From Streptomyces sp. JH34 (lineage in GTDB: Bacteria > Actinomycetota > Actinomycetes > Streptomycetales > Streptomycetaceae), in NCBI RefSeq assembly GCF_029428875.1, contig NZ_JAJSOO010000001.1:6854501-6918500 (forward strand): a DNA stretch of 64,000 nt, read 5' to 3'. Below, piece by piece: positions 16,930 through 25,144 of this stretch; the first letter of the stretch is position 1; each line of letters begins with the position of its first letter. A program made the translations under genes and the position numbers. The notes under the pieces are model-generated. The model was given only the letters and a program-made list of their open reading frames with translations. It had not been told where the DNA came from and made no database searches.

Positions 16930-19900
16930 ATGCGAGCCCAACGCTGGAGATGGCGGGCCCTTTCCGTCATGGTCACGAGCAGTCTTCTGATGATCGGATG
17001 GCCGTCGCTCACCGTCGCGGCGGCCGCCGGCCCCGACATCGCCGCAGGCCGGGCCACGGCGGCGAGCAGCGCGGGCGACGAGTACGTCGCCCGGAACGTG
17101 ACGGACGGCAACCAGGCGACGTACTGGGAGGGGACGGGCGGCGCACTGCCGCAGTGGGTGCAGACCGACCTCGGCTCGGCCGCCAGGGTCGACGAGGTCA
17201 CGCTGAAGCTCCCGGCGGGCTGGGAGAGCAGGCAGCAGACCCTCTCGCTCCAGGGCAGCGCCGACGGCACCAGCTTCGCGACGCTCAAGACCTCCGCCGC
17301 GTACACCTTCAGCCCCGGCGCCTCGAACGAGGTGAAGATCTCCTTCCCGGCCGCGCAGACCCGCTTCGTGCGCGTGCACATCACGGCCAACACGGGCTGG
17401 CGAAACGCCCAGCTCTCCGAGCTGGAGGTCCGCGCCGCCGGGGAGTCGTCGGCGAACCTCGCCGCGGGCAGGACGCTCACCGCGAGCAGCTACACCGAGA
17501 CCTACGTCGCCGCCCACGGCAACGACGGGAACAAGGCCAGCTACTGGGAGAGCAGGAACAACGCGCTGCCGCAATGGCTCCAGGCGGATCTGGGCTCCTC
17601 GGTCCGGGTCGACCGCGTGGTGCTCCGGCTGCCCGACGGCTGGGAGCAGCGGACCCAGACGCTGAAGATCCAGGGCAGCGCCAACGGCTCGGACTTCACC
17701 GACCTCACCGCGTCCAAGGCGTACACCTTCGGCGCGGCGGGGGGCCAGTCGGCGACAATCGCCCTCGACGCGACGACCACGCGCTACGTCCGGGTGCTGG
17801 TCACCGCCAACTCGGTCCAGCCCGCGGCCCAGTTCTCCGAGCTGGAGGTCTACGGCCCGGCGACGGGTGACACGCAGGCGCCCACCGCGCCGTCCGGCCT
17901 GGCCTTCACCGAACCGTCCACCGGGCAGATCGAGCTGACCTGGAAGGCGTCGTCGGACGACACGGGCGTCACCGGCTACGACGTCTACGCCGGCAACACG
18001 CTGCTGACCGCCGTGGCGGGTGACGTCACCACGTTCACGGACACCCGCCCGGCGAGCCAGACCGTGACCTACCACGTCCGGGCCCGGGACGCCGCGGGCA
18101 ACCAGTCCGGCAACAGCAACACCGTGACCCGGCAGGGCGACTCCGGTGACACGCAGGCGCCCACCGCGCCGTCCGGCCTGGCCTTCACCGAGCAGGCCGG
18201 CGGGCAGATCAAGCTGACCTGGACGGCCTCGTCCGACGACAAGGACGTCACCGGCTACGACGTCTTCGCCGACAACGTGCTCCGCAAGAGCGTGGCCGGC
18301 GACGTCACCACCTGGACCGACACCCAGCCCGCGGCCGCCACCGTCAGCTACGTGGTGCGGGCCAGGGACGCGGCGGGCAACATATCCGGCGCCAGCAACA
18401 CCGTGACGCGCAACGGCTCCACGAGCGGCGCCTCCAACCTCGCCGTCTCCAAGCCGATCACCGCCTCCTCCGTGGTCCACACGTTCGTCGCGGCCCACGC
18501 CAACGACAACTCGCTCACCACCTACTGGGAAGGCGCGGGCGGCAGTTACCCCAACACCCTGGCCGTCGAGCTGGGTGCCAACGCCGACACCGAGAGCGTC
18601 GTCGTCAAGCTCAACCCCGACAGCAGCTGGGGTGCGCGTACCCAGACCATCCAGGTGCTCGGACGGGAACAGAACGCCACCTCGTTCACGAGCCTGGCCG
18701 CCGCCATGGACTACGCGTTCAGTCCCGCGACGGGCAACACGGTCACGATCCCGGTCACCGCGCGGGTGGCCGACGTCCAGCTGAGGTTCACGTCCAACTC
18801 CGGATCCGGCGCGGGCCAGGTCGCCGAGTTCCAGGTGCTGGGCGCCCCGGCCCCGAACCCCGACCTCCAGGTCACGGCGGTCGGCGCCTCGCCCTCGGCC
18901 CCCGTCGAGTCGGACGCCATCACCCTGTCCGCCACCGTCCGGAACTCCGGCGCCGTCGCCTCTCCCGCCGGCAAGCTGGACTTCCAGCTCGGCGGCTCCA
19001 AGGTCGCCACCGCATCGGTCGGTGCTCTCGCCGCCGGCGTCTCCGCCCAGGTCACCGCCTCCATCGGCGCACGCGACGCGGGCAGTTACACGCTGGGCGC
19101 GGTCGTCGACCCGGCGGGCGAGATCATCGAGCAGAACGAGAGCAACAACGCCTTCACCGCCGGCGCTCCGCTGGTCGTGAAGCCGGTCTCCAGCTCGGAC
19201 CTGGTGGCGGGCTCGGTCTCGACCTCGCCGTCGGCCCCGTCGAACGGTGACACGGTCACCTTCTCGGTCGCCATCAGGAACCAGGGTTCCCTGGCCTCCG
19301 CGAGCGGCAGCCACGGCATCACCCTGAGCCTGCTCGACTCCAAGGGCGCCACGGTGAAGACCCTCACCGGGGCGCACGGCGGAGCCATCGCCGCCGGTGC
19401 CACGACGGCACCCGTCTCCCTCGGCACCTGGGCGGCGGCCAACGGCTCGTACACGGTGAAGGTGGTGCTCGCCGACGACGCCAACGAACTGCCGGTGAAG
19501 CGCACGAACAACACCAGCACCGAGTCGCTCTTCGTGGGCCGGGGCGCCAACATGCCGTACGACATGTACGAGGCCGAGGACGGCGTCGCGGGAGGCGGCG
19601 CGAAGGTCGTCGGTCCCAACCGGACCGTCGGGGACGTCGCGGGCGAGGCATCGGGCCGCAAGGCGGTCACCCTCGACAGCACCGGCAACTACGTGGAGTT
19701 CACCACCAGGGCGCCCACCAACACCCTGGTGACGCGGTTCTCCATCCCGGACTCCGCGGGCGGCGGCGGCATCGAGTCGAAGCTGAACGTCTACGTGGAC
19801 GGCACCTTCCTCAAGGCCATCGACCTCACCTCGAAGTACGCCTGGCTGTACGGGAACGAGACCGGTCCGGGCAACGACCCGGGCTCCGGAGCGCCCCGGC

Positions 19901-21219
19901 ACATCTACGACGAGGCGAACGTCATGCTGGGCAAGAACGTCCCGGCGGGCAGCAGGATCCGTCTGCAGAAGGACGCGGCCAACACCAGCACCTACGCGAT
20001 CGACTTCGTCAGCCTGGAGCAGGTCTCCCAGGTGGCCAACCCGGACCCGGCCACCTACACCGTGCCCGCCGGCTTCACTCACCAGGACGTCCAGAACGCC
20101 CTGGACAAGGTCCGGATGGACACCACGGGCGTGCTCAAGGGCGTCTATCTGCCCGCCGGCGACTATTCCACGGCCGCCAAGTTCCAGGTCTACGGCAAGG
20201 CCGTGAAGGTCGTCGGCGCCGGCCCCTGGTTCACCCGGTTCCGCGCCCCGTCCACGCAGGACAACACCGACATCGGGTTCCGTGCCGAGGCAAGTGCGAA
20301 GGGGTCGTCGTTCTCGGACTTCGCGTACTTCGGCAACTACACGTCCCGTATCGACGGACCGGGCAAGGTGTTCGACTTCGCGAACGTCTCGGACATCGTG
20401 ATCGACAACATCTGGAACGAGCACATGGTGTGCCTGTACTGGGGCGCCAACACCGACAACGTCACGATCAAGAACTCCCGGATCCGGAACATGTTCGCCG
20501 ACGGCGTCAACATGACCAACGGGTCCACGGACAACCACGTGACCAACAACGAGGCACGGGCCACGGGCGACGACAGCTTCGCCCTGTTCTCGGCGATCGA
20601 CGCCGGGGGCTCGGACATGAAGAACAACGTCTACGAGAACCTCACCTCCCTCCTCACCTGGAGGGCCGCCGGTGTGGCCGTGTACGGCGGTTACGGCAAC
20701 ACCTTCCGCAACATCCTCGTCGCCGACACCCTGGTGTACGCCGGGATCACGGTCAGCTCCCTGGACTTCGGCTATCCGATGAACGGTTTCGGGACCGGCC
20801 CGACGGCGATCGAGAACGTGTCGGTCATCAGGTCCGGCGGTCATTTCTGGGGGACGCAGACCTTCCCCGGGATCTGGCTGTTCTCGGCCTCCAAGGTCTT
20901 CCAGGGCATCAGGATCTCGCACGTGGACATCGTCGACCCGACGTACAGCGGGATCATGTTCCAGACCAACTACGTCGGCGGACAGCCCCAGTTCCCGATC
21001 AAGGACACCGTGCTCAGCGACATCTCGATCACCGGGGCGCGCAAGAGCGGTGACGCCTTCGACGCCAAGTCGGGCTTCGGGCTCTGGGCCAACGAGATGC
21101 CGGAGGCGGGGCAGGGTCCTGCCGTCGGCGAGGTCACGTTCAACGGGCTGAAGTTCGGCGGGAACGCCCAGGACGTCAGGAACACCACGTCGACCTTCAG
21201 GATCGACATCAATCCGTGA
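16930..21219 (+). CDS. Secreted multidomain alpha-1,3-glucanase/mycodextranase, GH87 type
   Basis: Extracellular glucan hydrolase, 1429 residues. By eye: signal peptide (1-33); F5/8-type discoidin domains at about 35-172 and 176-310; two FN3 domains (about 315-400, 408-495); a third discoidin domain (about 500-640); two CARDB-like domains (about 643-750, 755-865); a CBM6/35-like module opening MYEAEDGVAGG (about 876-1035); and a C-terminal right-handed beta-helix (1045-1429). The beta-helix carries FADGVN (Asp1191) and TGDDSF (Asp1214, Asp1215), the Asp trio arrangement of GH87. Discoidin plus CBM6 plus GH87 is the architecture of bacterial mutanases. The following transporter and glucosidase fit uptake of the nigero-oligosaccharides it would release. 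Start ATG has GGGGA before it; upstream starts lack a signal sequence. Confidence 0.82.
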   Translation: MRAQRWRWRALSVMVTSSLLMIGWPSLTVAAAAGPDIAAGRATAASSAGDEYVARNVTDGNQATYWEGTGGALPQWVQTDLGSAARVDEVTLKLPAGWESRQQTLSLQGSADGTSFATLKTSAAYTFSPGASNEVKISFPAAQTRFVRVHITANTGWRNAQLSELEVRAAGESSANLAAGRTLTASSYTETYVAAHGNDGNKASYWESRNNALPQWLQADLGSSVRVDRVVLRLPDGWEQRTQTLKIQGSANGSDFTDLTASKAYTFGAAGGQSATIALDATTTRYVRVLVTANSVQPAAQFSELEVYGPATGDTQAPTAPSGLAFTEPSTGQIELTWKASSDDTGVTGYDVYAGNTLLTAVAGDVTTFTDTRPASQTVTYHVRARDAAGNQSGNSNTVTRQGDSGDTQAPTAPSGLAFTEQAGGQIKLTWTASSDDKDVTGYDVFADNVLRKSVAGDVTTWTDTQPAAATVSYVVRARDAAGNISGASNTVTRNGSTSGASNLAVSKPITASSVVHTFVAAHANDNSLTTYWEGAGGSYPNTLAVELGANADTESVVVKLNPDSSWGARTQTIQVLGREQNATSFTSLAAAMDYAFSPATGNTVTIPVTARVADVQLRFTSNSGSGAGQVAEFQVLGAPAPNPDLQVTAVGASPSAPVESDAITLSATVRNSGAVASPAGKLDFQLGGSKVATASVGALAAGVSAQVTASIGARDAGSYTLGAVVDPAGEIIEQNESNNAFTAGAPLVVKPVSSSDLVAGSVSTSPSAPSNGDTVTFSVAIRNQGSLASASGSHGITLSLLDSKGATVKTLTGAHGGAIAAGATTAPVSLGTWAAANGSYTVKVVLADDANELPVKRTNNTSTESLFVGRGANMPYDMYEAEDGVAGGGAKVVGPNRTVGDVAGEASGRKAVTLDSTGNYVEFTTRAPTNTLVTRFSIPDSAGGGGIESKLNVYVDGTFLKAIDLTSKYAWLYGNETGPGNDPGSGAPRHIYDEANVMLGKNVPAGSRIRLQKDAANTSTYAIDFVSLEQVSQVANPDPATYTVPAGFTHQDVQNALDKVRMDTTGVLKGVYLPAGDYSTAAKFQVYGKAVKVVGAGPWFTRFRAPSTQDNTDIGFRAEASAKGSSFSDFAYFGNYTSRIDGPGKVFDFANVSDIVIDNIWNEHMVCLYWGANTDNVTIKNSRIRNMFADGVNMTNGSTDNHVTNNEARATGDDSFALFSAIDAGGSDMKNNVYENLTSLLTWRAAGVAVYGGYGNTFRNILVADTLVYAGITVSSLDFGYPMNGFGTGPTAIENVSVIRSGGHFWGTQTFPGIWLFSASKVFQGIRISHVDIVDPTYSGIMFQTNYVGGQPQFPIKDTVLSDISITGARKSGDAFDAKSGFGLWANEMPEAGQGPAVGEVTFNGLKFGGNAQDVRNTTSTFRIDINP
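17866..18191 (+). repeat. Exact 47-base direct repeat at the start of both FN3 modules
   Basis: Bases 17866-17912 recur unchanged at 18145-18191, exactly 279 bases (93 codons) apart, in the same frame. The rest of the two FN3 modules has diverged, so this looks like module duplication with local gene conversion or strong constraint. Recombination between the copies would delete one FN3 domain in frame. Confidence 0.9.
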
Positions 21220-21237
21220 GGGAGCCGTGCTGACTCG

Positions 21238-21282
21238 GCGGGGTGCTTCCCGGTTCCGGAGACGGAGCGGGAAGCACCCCGC
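21238..21282 (+). terminator. Terminator of the GH87 gene
   Basis: Perfect 15-base inverted repeat (21238-21252 with 21268-21282, 15-base loop), beginning 18 bases after the stop codon. Confidence 0.85.
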
Positions 21283-21492
21283 TCCGCGTAACCGCTTGCA
21301 GCGAGACGTCCGTCTCTTGCGTGCGAGGGCCCGTCAACCCCTCACGGCTCGTGGCGCGGAACGGGGGCGCGGCGCCCCAGTCGAGCCGTGACGAGGCCCG
21401 CCATCGTCCCGAACGGGCCTCGTCGAGGTGATCCGTGGATGTGTCGCATCGACTGTGAATGACACGGCGTCACATGCGGAGTGCTGTCAAAC

Positions 21493-21504
21493 ATTTACGA
21501 AAAC
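21493..21504. promoter_or_regulatory. Degenerate copy of the 6117 LacI-type operator
   Basis: ATTTACGAAAAC matches the core GTTTACGTAAAC of the first operon's operator at 10 of 12 positions and lies 105 bases before the binding-protein start. This suggests, without proving, that the LacI protein at 4738-5754 or a relative also controls this operon. Confidence 0.4.
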
Positions 21505-21608
21505 TGCGCGAGATATTGCGCTCACTTGTCGCCGGTGGTTGAGTGTGCCGCGCCCCGGCAGACAGCCGGCCGGGGGTCTTCCGTGCTCATGCCCGAAGGG
21601 GACCACCG

Positions 21609-23021
21609 ATGAGAAGTGCTGGGTTTCGCCGTACCCGCCGAGCCTCCGCTGCCGCCGTCGTCACCGCGCTCGCCCTGACCGCCCTTGCCTCCTGCGGCAC
21701 GAGCAGCAGCGGCGACGGGAACGACGACTCCGGCAGCGGATCGTCCGATCCGTCGGCGCCGCTCGATCCGAAGACCGAGGTGACGCTGACGATCGACTGC
21801 ATGCCGCCGGCTGCGAAGGCGGCGGAACTGCGCGAGTGGAACGAGGACGTCAGGACGTTCAACAAGAAGTACCCGAACGTCAGGATCGACGGGAAGTCGA
21901 CGCCCGGCCAGTGTCTGGAGCCGCCGCGGTTCACGGCCATGCTCAAGGGCAAGTCGCAGCCGGACGTGTTCTACGCGTACTTCACCGACCTCCAGCAGGT
22001 GCTGGACAACGACGGCGCCGCGGACATCTCCGCGTACGTCACCGGCACCTCCGTCCCGGCACTGAAGGACATCCAGCCCCAGGTCCTCGACGTGGCCCGC
22101 AAGGACGGCAAGCTCTACGCGTTGCCGACCAGCAACTACACCATGGGCCTCATGATCAACCGGAAGCTGTTCACGCAGGCCGGTCTTGACCCCGACAGCC
22201 CGCCGGCGAGCTGGGACGAGGTCCGCGCGGCGAGCAGGAAGATCGCCGCGCTGGGCAAGGGCGTCGCGGGCTTCGGCGAGTACAGCGCCGGGAACAACGG
22301 CGGCTGGCACTTCACCGCCACGCAGTACGGTCTGGGCGGGGACGTCGTGGACGCGAGCGGCAAGAAGGCCGCGTTCAACGACGACAAGGGCAGGCAGGTC
22401 CTCCGGCAGCTGCACGACATGCGCTGGAAGGACGACAGTATGGGACAGACCCAGCTGCTGAAGTGGGGGGACCTGCAGAAGCAGATAGCCACGGACAAGC
22501 TCGGCATGTTCCTGGCCGCGCCCGACGACATCGCCTACATGGTGCAGCAGCTCGGGGCGGAGTACGAGAACTTCGGACTCGGTCCGATTCCCGGCGCCCA
22601 GGGCACCCTGTTCGGCGGCAACAACTACATGATCAAGAAGGGCAGCTCGCCCGACAAGATCAAGGCGGCCGTCGCCTGGCTGAACTTCAAGAACCTGAGC
22701 CCCGGCAAGGGGCAGTTCGAGTGGGCCCGCACCAAGGCGGACAAGCTGCCCGTCGGTCTCCCGCAGCCCAACTTCTTCACCGGCGAGAGCAAGGCGAAGG
22801 ACGACGCCGAACGCGCCGCCAACGCCACCATGCCCGTCGAGAACTTCAAGGCCTTCATGGACAACCCCGTCCAGGGCAAGGCCGAACCGCCGAAGGCCCA
22901 GGAGATCTACAAGATCCTCGACAACGCGATGTCCGCCGTGCTCACCAACGAGGAAGCCGACATCGACACGCTGCTCGACACCGCCGAGCAGCAGGTCAAC
23001 CAGGTCCTGGCCAACCAGTGA
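21609..23021 (+). CDS. Sugar ABC transporter substrate-binding lipoprotein
   Basis: Lipid-anchored binding protein of 470 residues. Lipobox LASC with Cys29, then a Gly/Ser/Asp-rich linker and an SBP_bac_1 fold (EVTLTIDCMPPAAKAAELREW onward). ATG at 21609 follows AAGGGGA; an earlier in-frame start at 21543 adds residues before the signal peptide and is rejected. First gene of a binding protein-permease-permease-GH13 operon directly after the secreted alpha-1,3-glucanase, so its ligand is probably an alpha-glucan oligosaccharide such as nigerose or its longer forms. Confidence 0.93.
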   Translation: MRSAGFRRTRRASAAAVVTALALTALASCGTSSSGDGNDDSGSGSSDPSAPLDPKTEVTLTIDCMPPAAKAAELREWNEDVRTFNKKYPNVRIDGKSTPGQCLEPPRFTAMLKGKSQPDVFYAYFTDLQQVLDNDGAADISAYVTGTSVPALKDIQPQVLDVARKDGKLYALPTSNYTMGLMINRKLFTQAGLDPDSPPASWDEVRAASRKIAALGKGVAGFGEYSAGNNGGWHFTATQYGLGGDVVDASGKKAAFNDDKGRQVLRQLHDMRWKDDSMGQTQLLKWGDLQKQIATDKLGMFLAAPDDIAYMVQQLGAEYENFGLGPIPGAQGTLFGGNNYMIKKGSSPDKIKAAVAWLNFKNLSPGKGQFEWARTKADKLPVGLPQPNFFTGESKAKDDAERAANATMPVENFKAFMDNPVQGKAEPPKAQEIYKILDNAMSAVLTNEEADIDTLLDTAEQQVNQVLANQ

Positions 23022-23104
23022 CGGACGCGCGGAGGCCGGGCCGGGCGGGCCCGGCCCCGCACCCCACCGTCTGCGAGTGACCGCACCGGCACCGAGGAGA
23101 GACC

Positions 23105-24067
23105 ATGTCGGCCCCCACCCTGTCCACCGGGAAGGCGAGCGCACCGCCTCCCGCGTACCACCCACGGCCCACCGGGACCGCCTCCGCCCGCGAGGAGTTC
23201 GTGCGCGCCCTGCGCCGCAACATCACGGCGCACGGGTTCCTGATCGGAGCCGTCCTCTGCTTCTCCTTCTTCTCCTGGTATCCCATGGTCAGGGAATTCG
23301 TCCTGGCCTTCCAGAAGACCGAGGACGGCGAGACGACCTGGGCCGGCTGGTCCAACCTGAGCTACGTCTTCAACGACCCCGCCTTCTGGCAGGCATGGCG
23401 CAACACCGCGCTGTTCACCGTCCTGGCGCTCCTGCTGGGCTTCGCGGTCCCGTTCGTCGTCGCCGTCGTGCTCAACGAGTTCCGGCACGCGCAGGGATAC
23501 CTCCGCCTGCTGGTCTACCTGCCCGTCATGCTGCCGCCGGTCGCCTCGGTCCTGCTCTTCAAGTACTTCTACGACCCCGGCTACGGACTCTTCAACCGCA
23601 TCCTGGAATTCCTCCATCTTCCCGCCCAGCAGTGGCTCCAGGACCCCGGTACCTCCATGCTCTCCGTCGTCATCGCCTCCACCTGGATGAACATGGGAGG
23701 GGCCACGCTGATCTACCTCGCCGCCCTCCAGGGCATCCCCGGGGAGCTGTACGAGGCCGCCGAACTCGACGGCGCCGGGCTGTTCCGCAAGATCTGGCAC
23801 GTCACCGTCCCGCAGACCCGGCTCATCCTGTCGCTGCTGCTGCTCATGCAGATCATCGCGACGATGCAGGTCTTCACCGAACCGTTCCTGCTCACCAACG
23901 GCGCGGGACCGGAGGGCTCCACCACGACCGTCGTCTACCTCATCTACCAGTACGCCTTCAACTTCAACAACTACGGCGGAGCGGCGGCCCTCGGCCTCCT
24001 CCTGCTCGTCGTACTCGCGGCCTTCTCCGCGGTGTACGTACGCCTCAGCCGCAGCAGCGAAGACTAG
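23105..24067 (+). CDS. CUT1 sugar ABC transporter permease (MalF type)
   Basis: Inner-membrane subunit, 320 residues, with a 35-residue cytoplasmic tail, about six membrane segments and the EAA loop EAAELDGAGLFRKIWHVTVP near residues 217-236. GAGGAGAG ribosome site. Second gene of the alpha-glucoside uptake operon; no ATPase gene nearby. Confidence 0.93.
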   Translation: MSAPTLSTGKASAPPPAYHPRPTGTASAREEFVRALRRNITAHGFLIGAVLCFSFFSWYPMVREFVLAFQKTEDGETTWAGWSNLSYVFNDPAFWQAWRNTALFTVLALLLGFAVPFVVAVVLNEFRHAQGYLRLLVYLPVMLPPVASVLLFKYFYDPGYGLFNRILEFLHLPAQQWLQDPGTSMLSVVIASTWMNMGGATLIYLAALQGIPGELYEAAELDGAGLFRKIWHVTVPQTRLILSLLLLMQIIATMQVFTEPFLLTNGAGPEGSTTTVVYLIYQYAFNFNNYGGAAALGLLLLVVLAAFSAVYVRLSRSSED

Positions 24068-24083
24068 GACGGGAGAACGAACG

Positions 24084-25034
24084 ATGGCATCGAACACGCT
24101 TGTCTCCCGGCGGGGAACCGGCAGCGGACGCAGGTCACGCCACCGGGACGCAGACCAGGGCCGCCCGAGGACCCTGATCTCACCGGCACAGCTCGGCCGG
24201 CCCCGGGGGAAGCTGGTCTACTGGACCGTCCTCGCCCTGGTGGCCGCCGGCTTCACCCTGGTGTTCCTGGGCCCGCTGTACTGGATGGTCACCGGTGGCC
24301 TCAAGACCACCCAGGAAGTCGTACAGAGTCCGCCCACCGTCTTCCCCTCCTCGGTCCACACGGAGAACTACTCCCAGGCGTGGACCGTGATGGACCTGGC
24401 CCAACTGCTCCTCAACACGCTCTACTACGCGTTCGGGGCGCTCGCCTTCCAGCTCGTCCTGGACGTGGCAGCCGCCTACTCGCTGTCCAAGCTGCGGCCG
24501 GTCCTCGGCAAGGCCATCCTCGGCATGATGCTCGCCACCCTGATGATCCCGGCGACCGTCCTGGTCGTGCCGCAGTACCTCACGGTCCTCGACGTACCGG
24601 TCTTCGAGCGCAACCTCCTCAACTCGCCCTGGGCGATCTGGCTGCCCTCGGTCACCAACGCCTTCAACATCTTCCTGCTGAAGCGGTTCTTCGACTCCAT
24701 ACCCGGCGAACTCCTCGACGCCGCGGCCATCGACGGGGCCTCACCCCTGCGCACCCTGCGCTCCATCGTCCTGCCGATCTCCCGGCCGATCCTCGGCGTC
24801 GTCTCCATCTTCGCGATCGTCGGGGTCTGGAAGGACTTCCTCTGGCCCATGCTCACCCTGCCGGACCCGGGTAAGCAGACGCTCAACGTCGGCATCTACT
24901 CGCTGTCCAACGGGGTGCCGCAGAACGTGCTCATCGCCGCGCTCACCATCGCGTCCGTCCCGACGCTGCTGATCTTCCTGCTCTTCCAGCGCAACATCAT
25001 GAGCGGTCTCACCGCCGGCGGCCTGAAGGGCTGA
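24084..25034 (+). CDS. CUT1 sugar ABC transporter permease (MalG type)
   Basis: Inner-membrane partner of the preceding permease, 316 residues, starting 16 bases after it with GGGAGAA as ribosome site. A basic N-terminal tail is followed by about six membrane segments and the loop DAAAIDGASPLRTLRSIVLP near residues 212-231. The family is certain; the substrate is inferred from the GH87 and GH13 neighbours. Confidence 0.93.
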   Translation: MASNTLVSRRGTGSGRRSRHRDADQGRPRTLISPAQLGRPRGKLVYWTVLALVAAGFTLVFLGPLYWMVTGGLKTTQEVVQSPPTVFPSSVHTENYSQAWTVMDLAQLLLNTLYYAFGALAFQLVLDVAAAYSLSKLRPVLGKAILGMMLATLMIPATVLVVPQYLTVLDVPVFERNLLNSPWAIWLPSVTNAFNIFLLKRFFDSIPGELLDAAAIDGASPLRTLRSIVLPISRPILGVVSIFAIVGVWKDFLWPMLTLPDPGKQTLNVGIYSLSNGVPQNVLIAALTIASVPTLLIFLLFQRNIMSGLTAGGLKG

Positions 25035-25144
25035 CACCGTCCCGCACCACCCGCCTCCCACCAGCACTCCGCCGCCGGCCCACCCATCGCATGCCCCGCG
25101 TCCGGGCCGGGGGCGGAGTACCACCTGCCCGAAAGGAACGCCAC

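Larger units (their letters stand above)
21220..21608 (+). other. Regulatory gap before the second CUT1 operon
   Basis: No gene. It contains the GH87 terminator (21238-21282), a CTTGC-N16-CTTGC pair (21295-21320) recalling the amylase repeat, and the degenerate LacI-type site at 21493-21504 in an AT-richer stretch (21470-21540) that probably holds the promoter. Confidence 0.5.

Noticed and set aside
16654..20922. A 1422-codon open frame on the minus strand opposite the glucanase gene
   Set aside because: It is a by-product of GC-rich codon use in the + strand gene, with Arg/Gly/Val-rich nonsense composition and no domain. The + strand has a signal peptide and clear domains.
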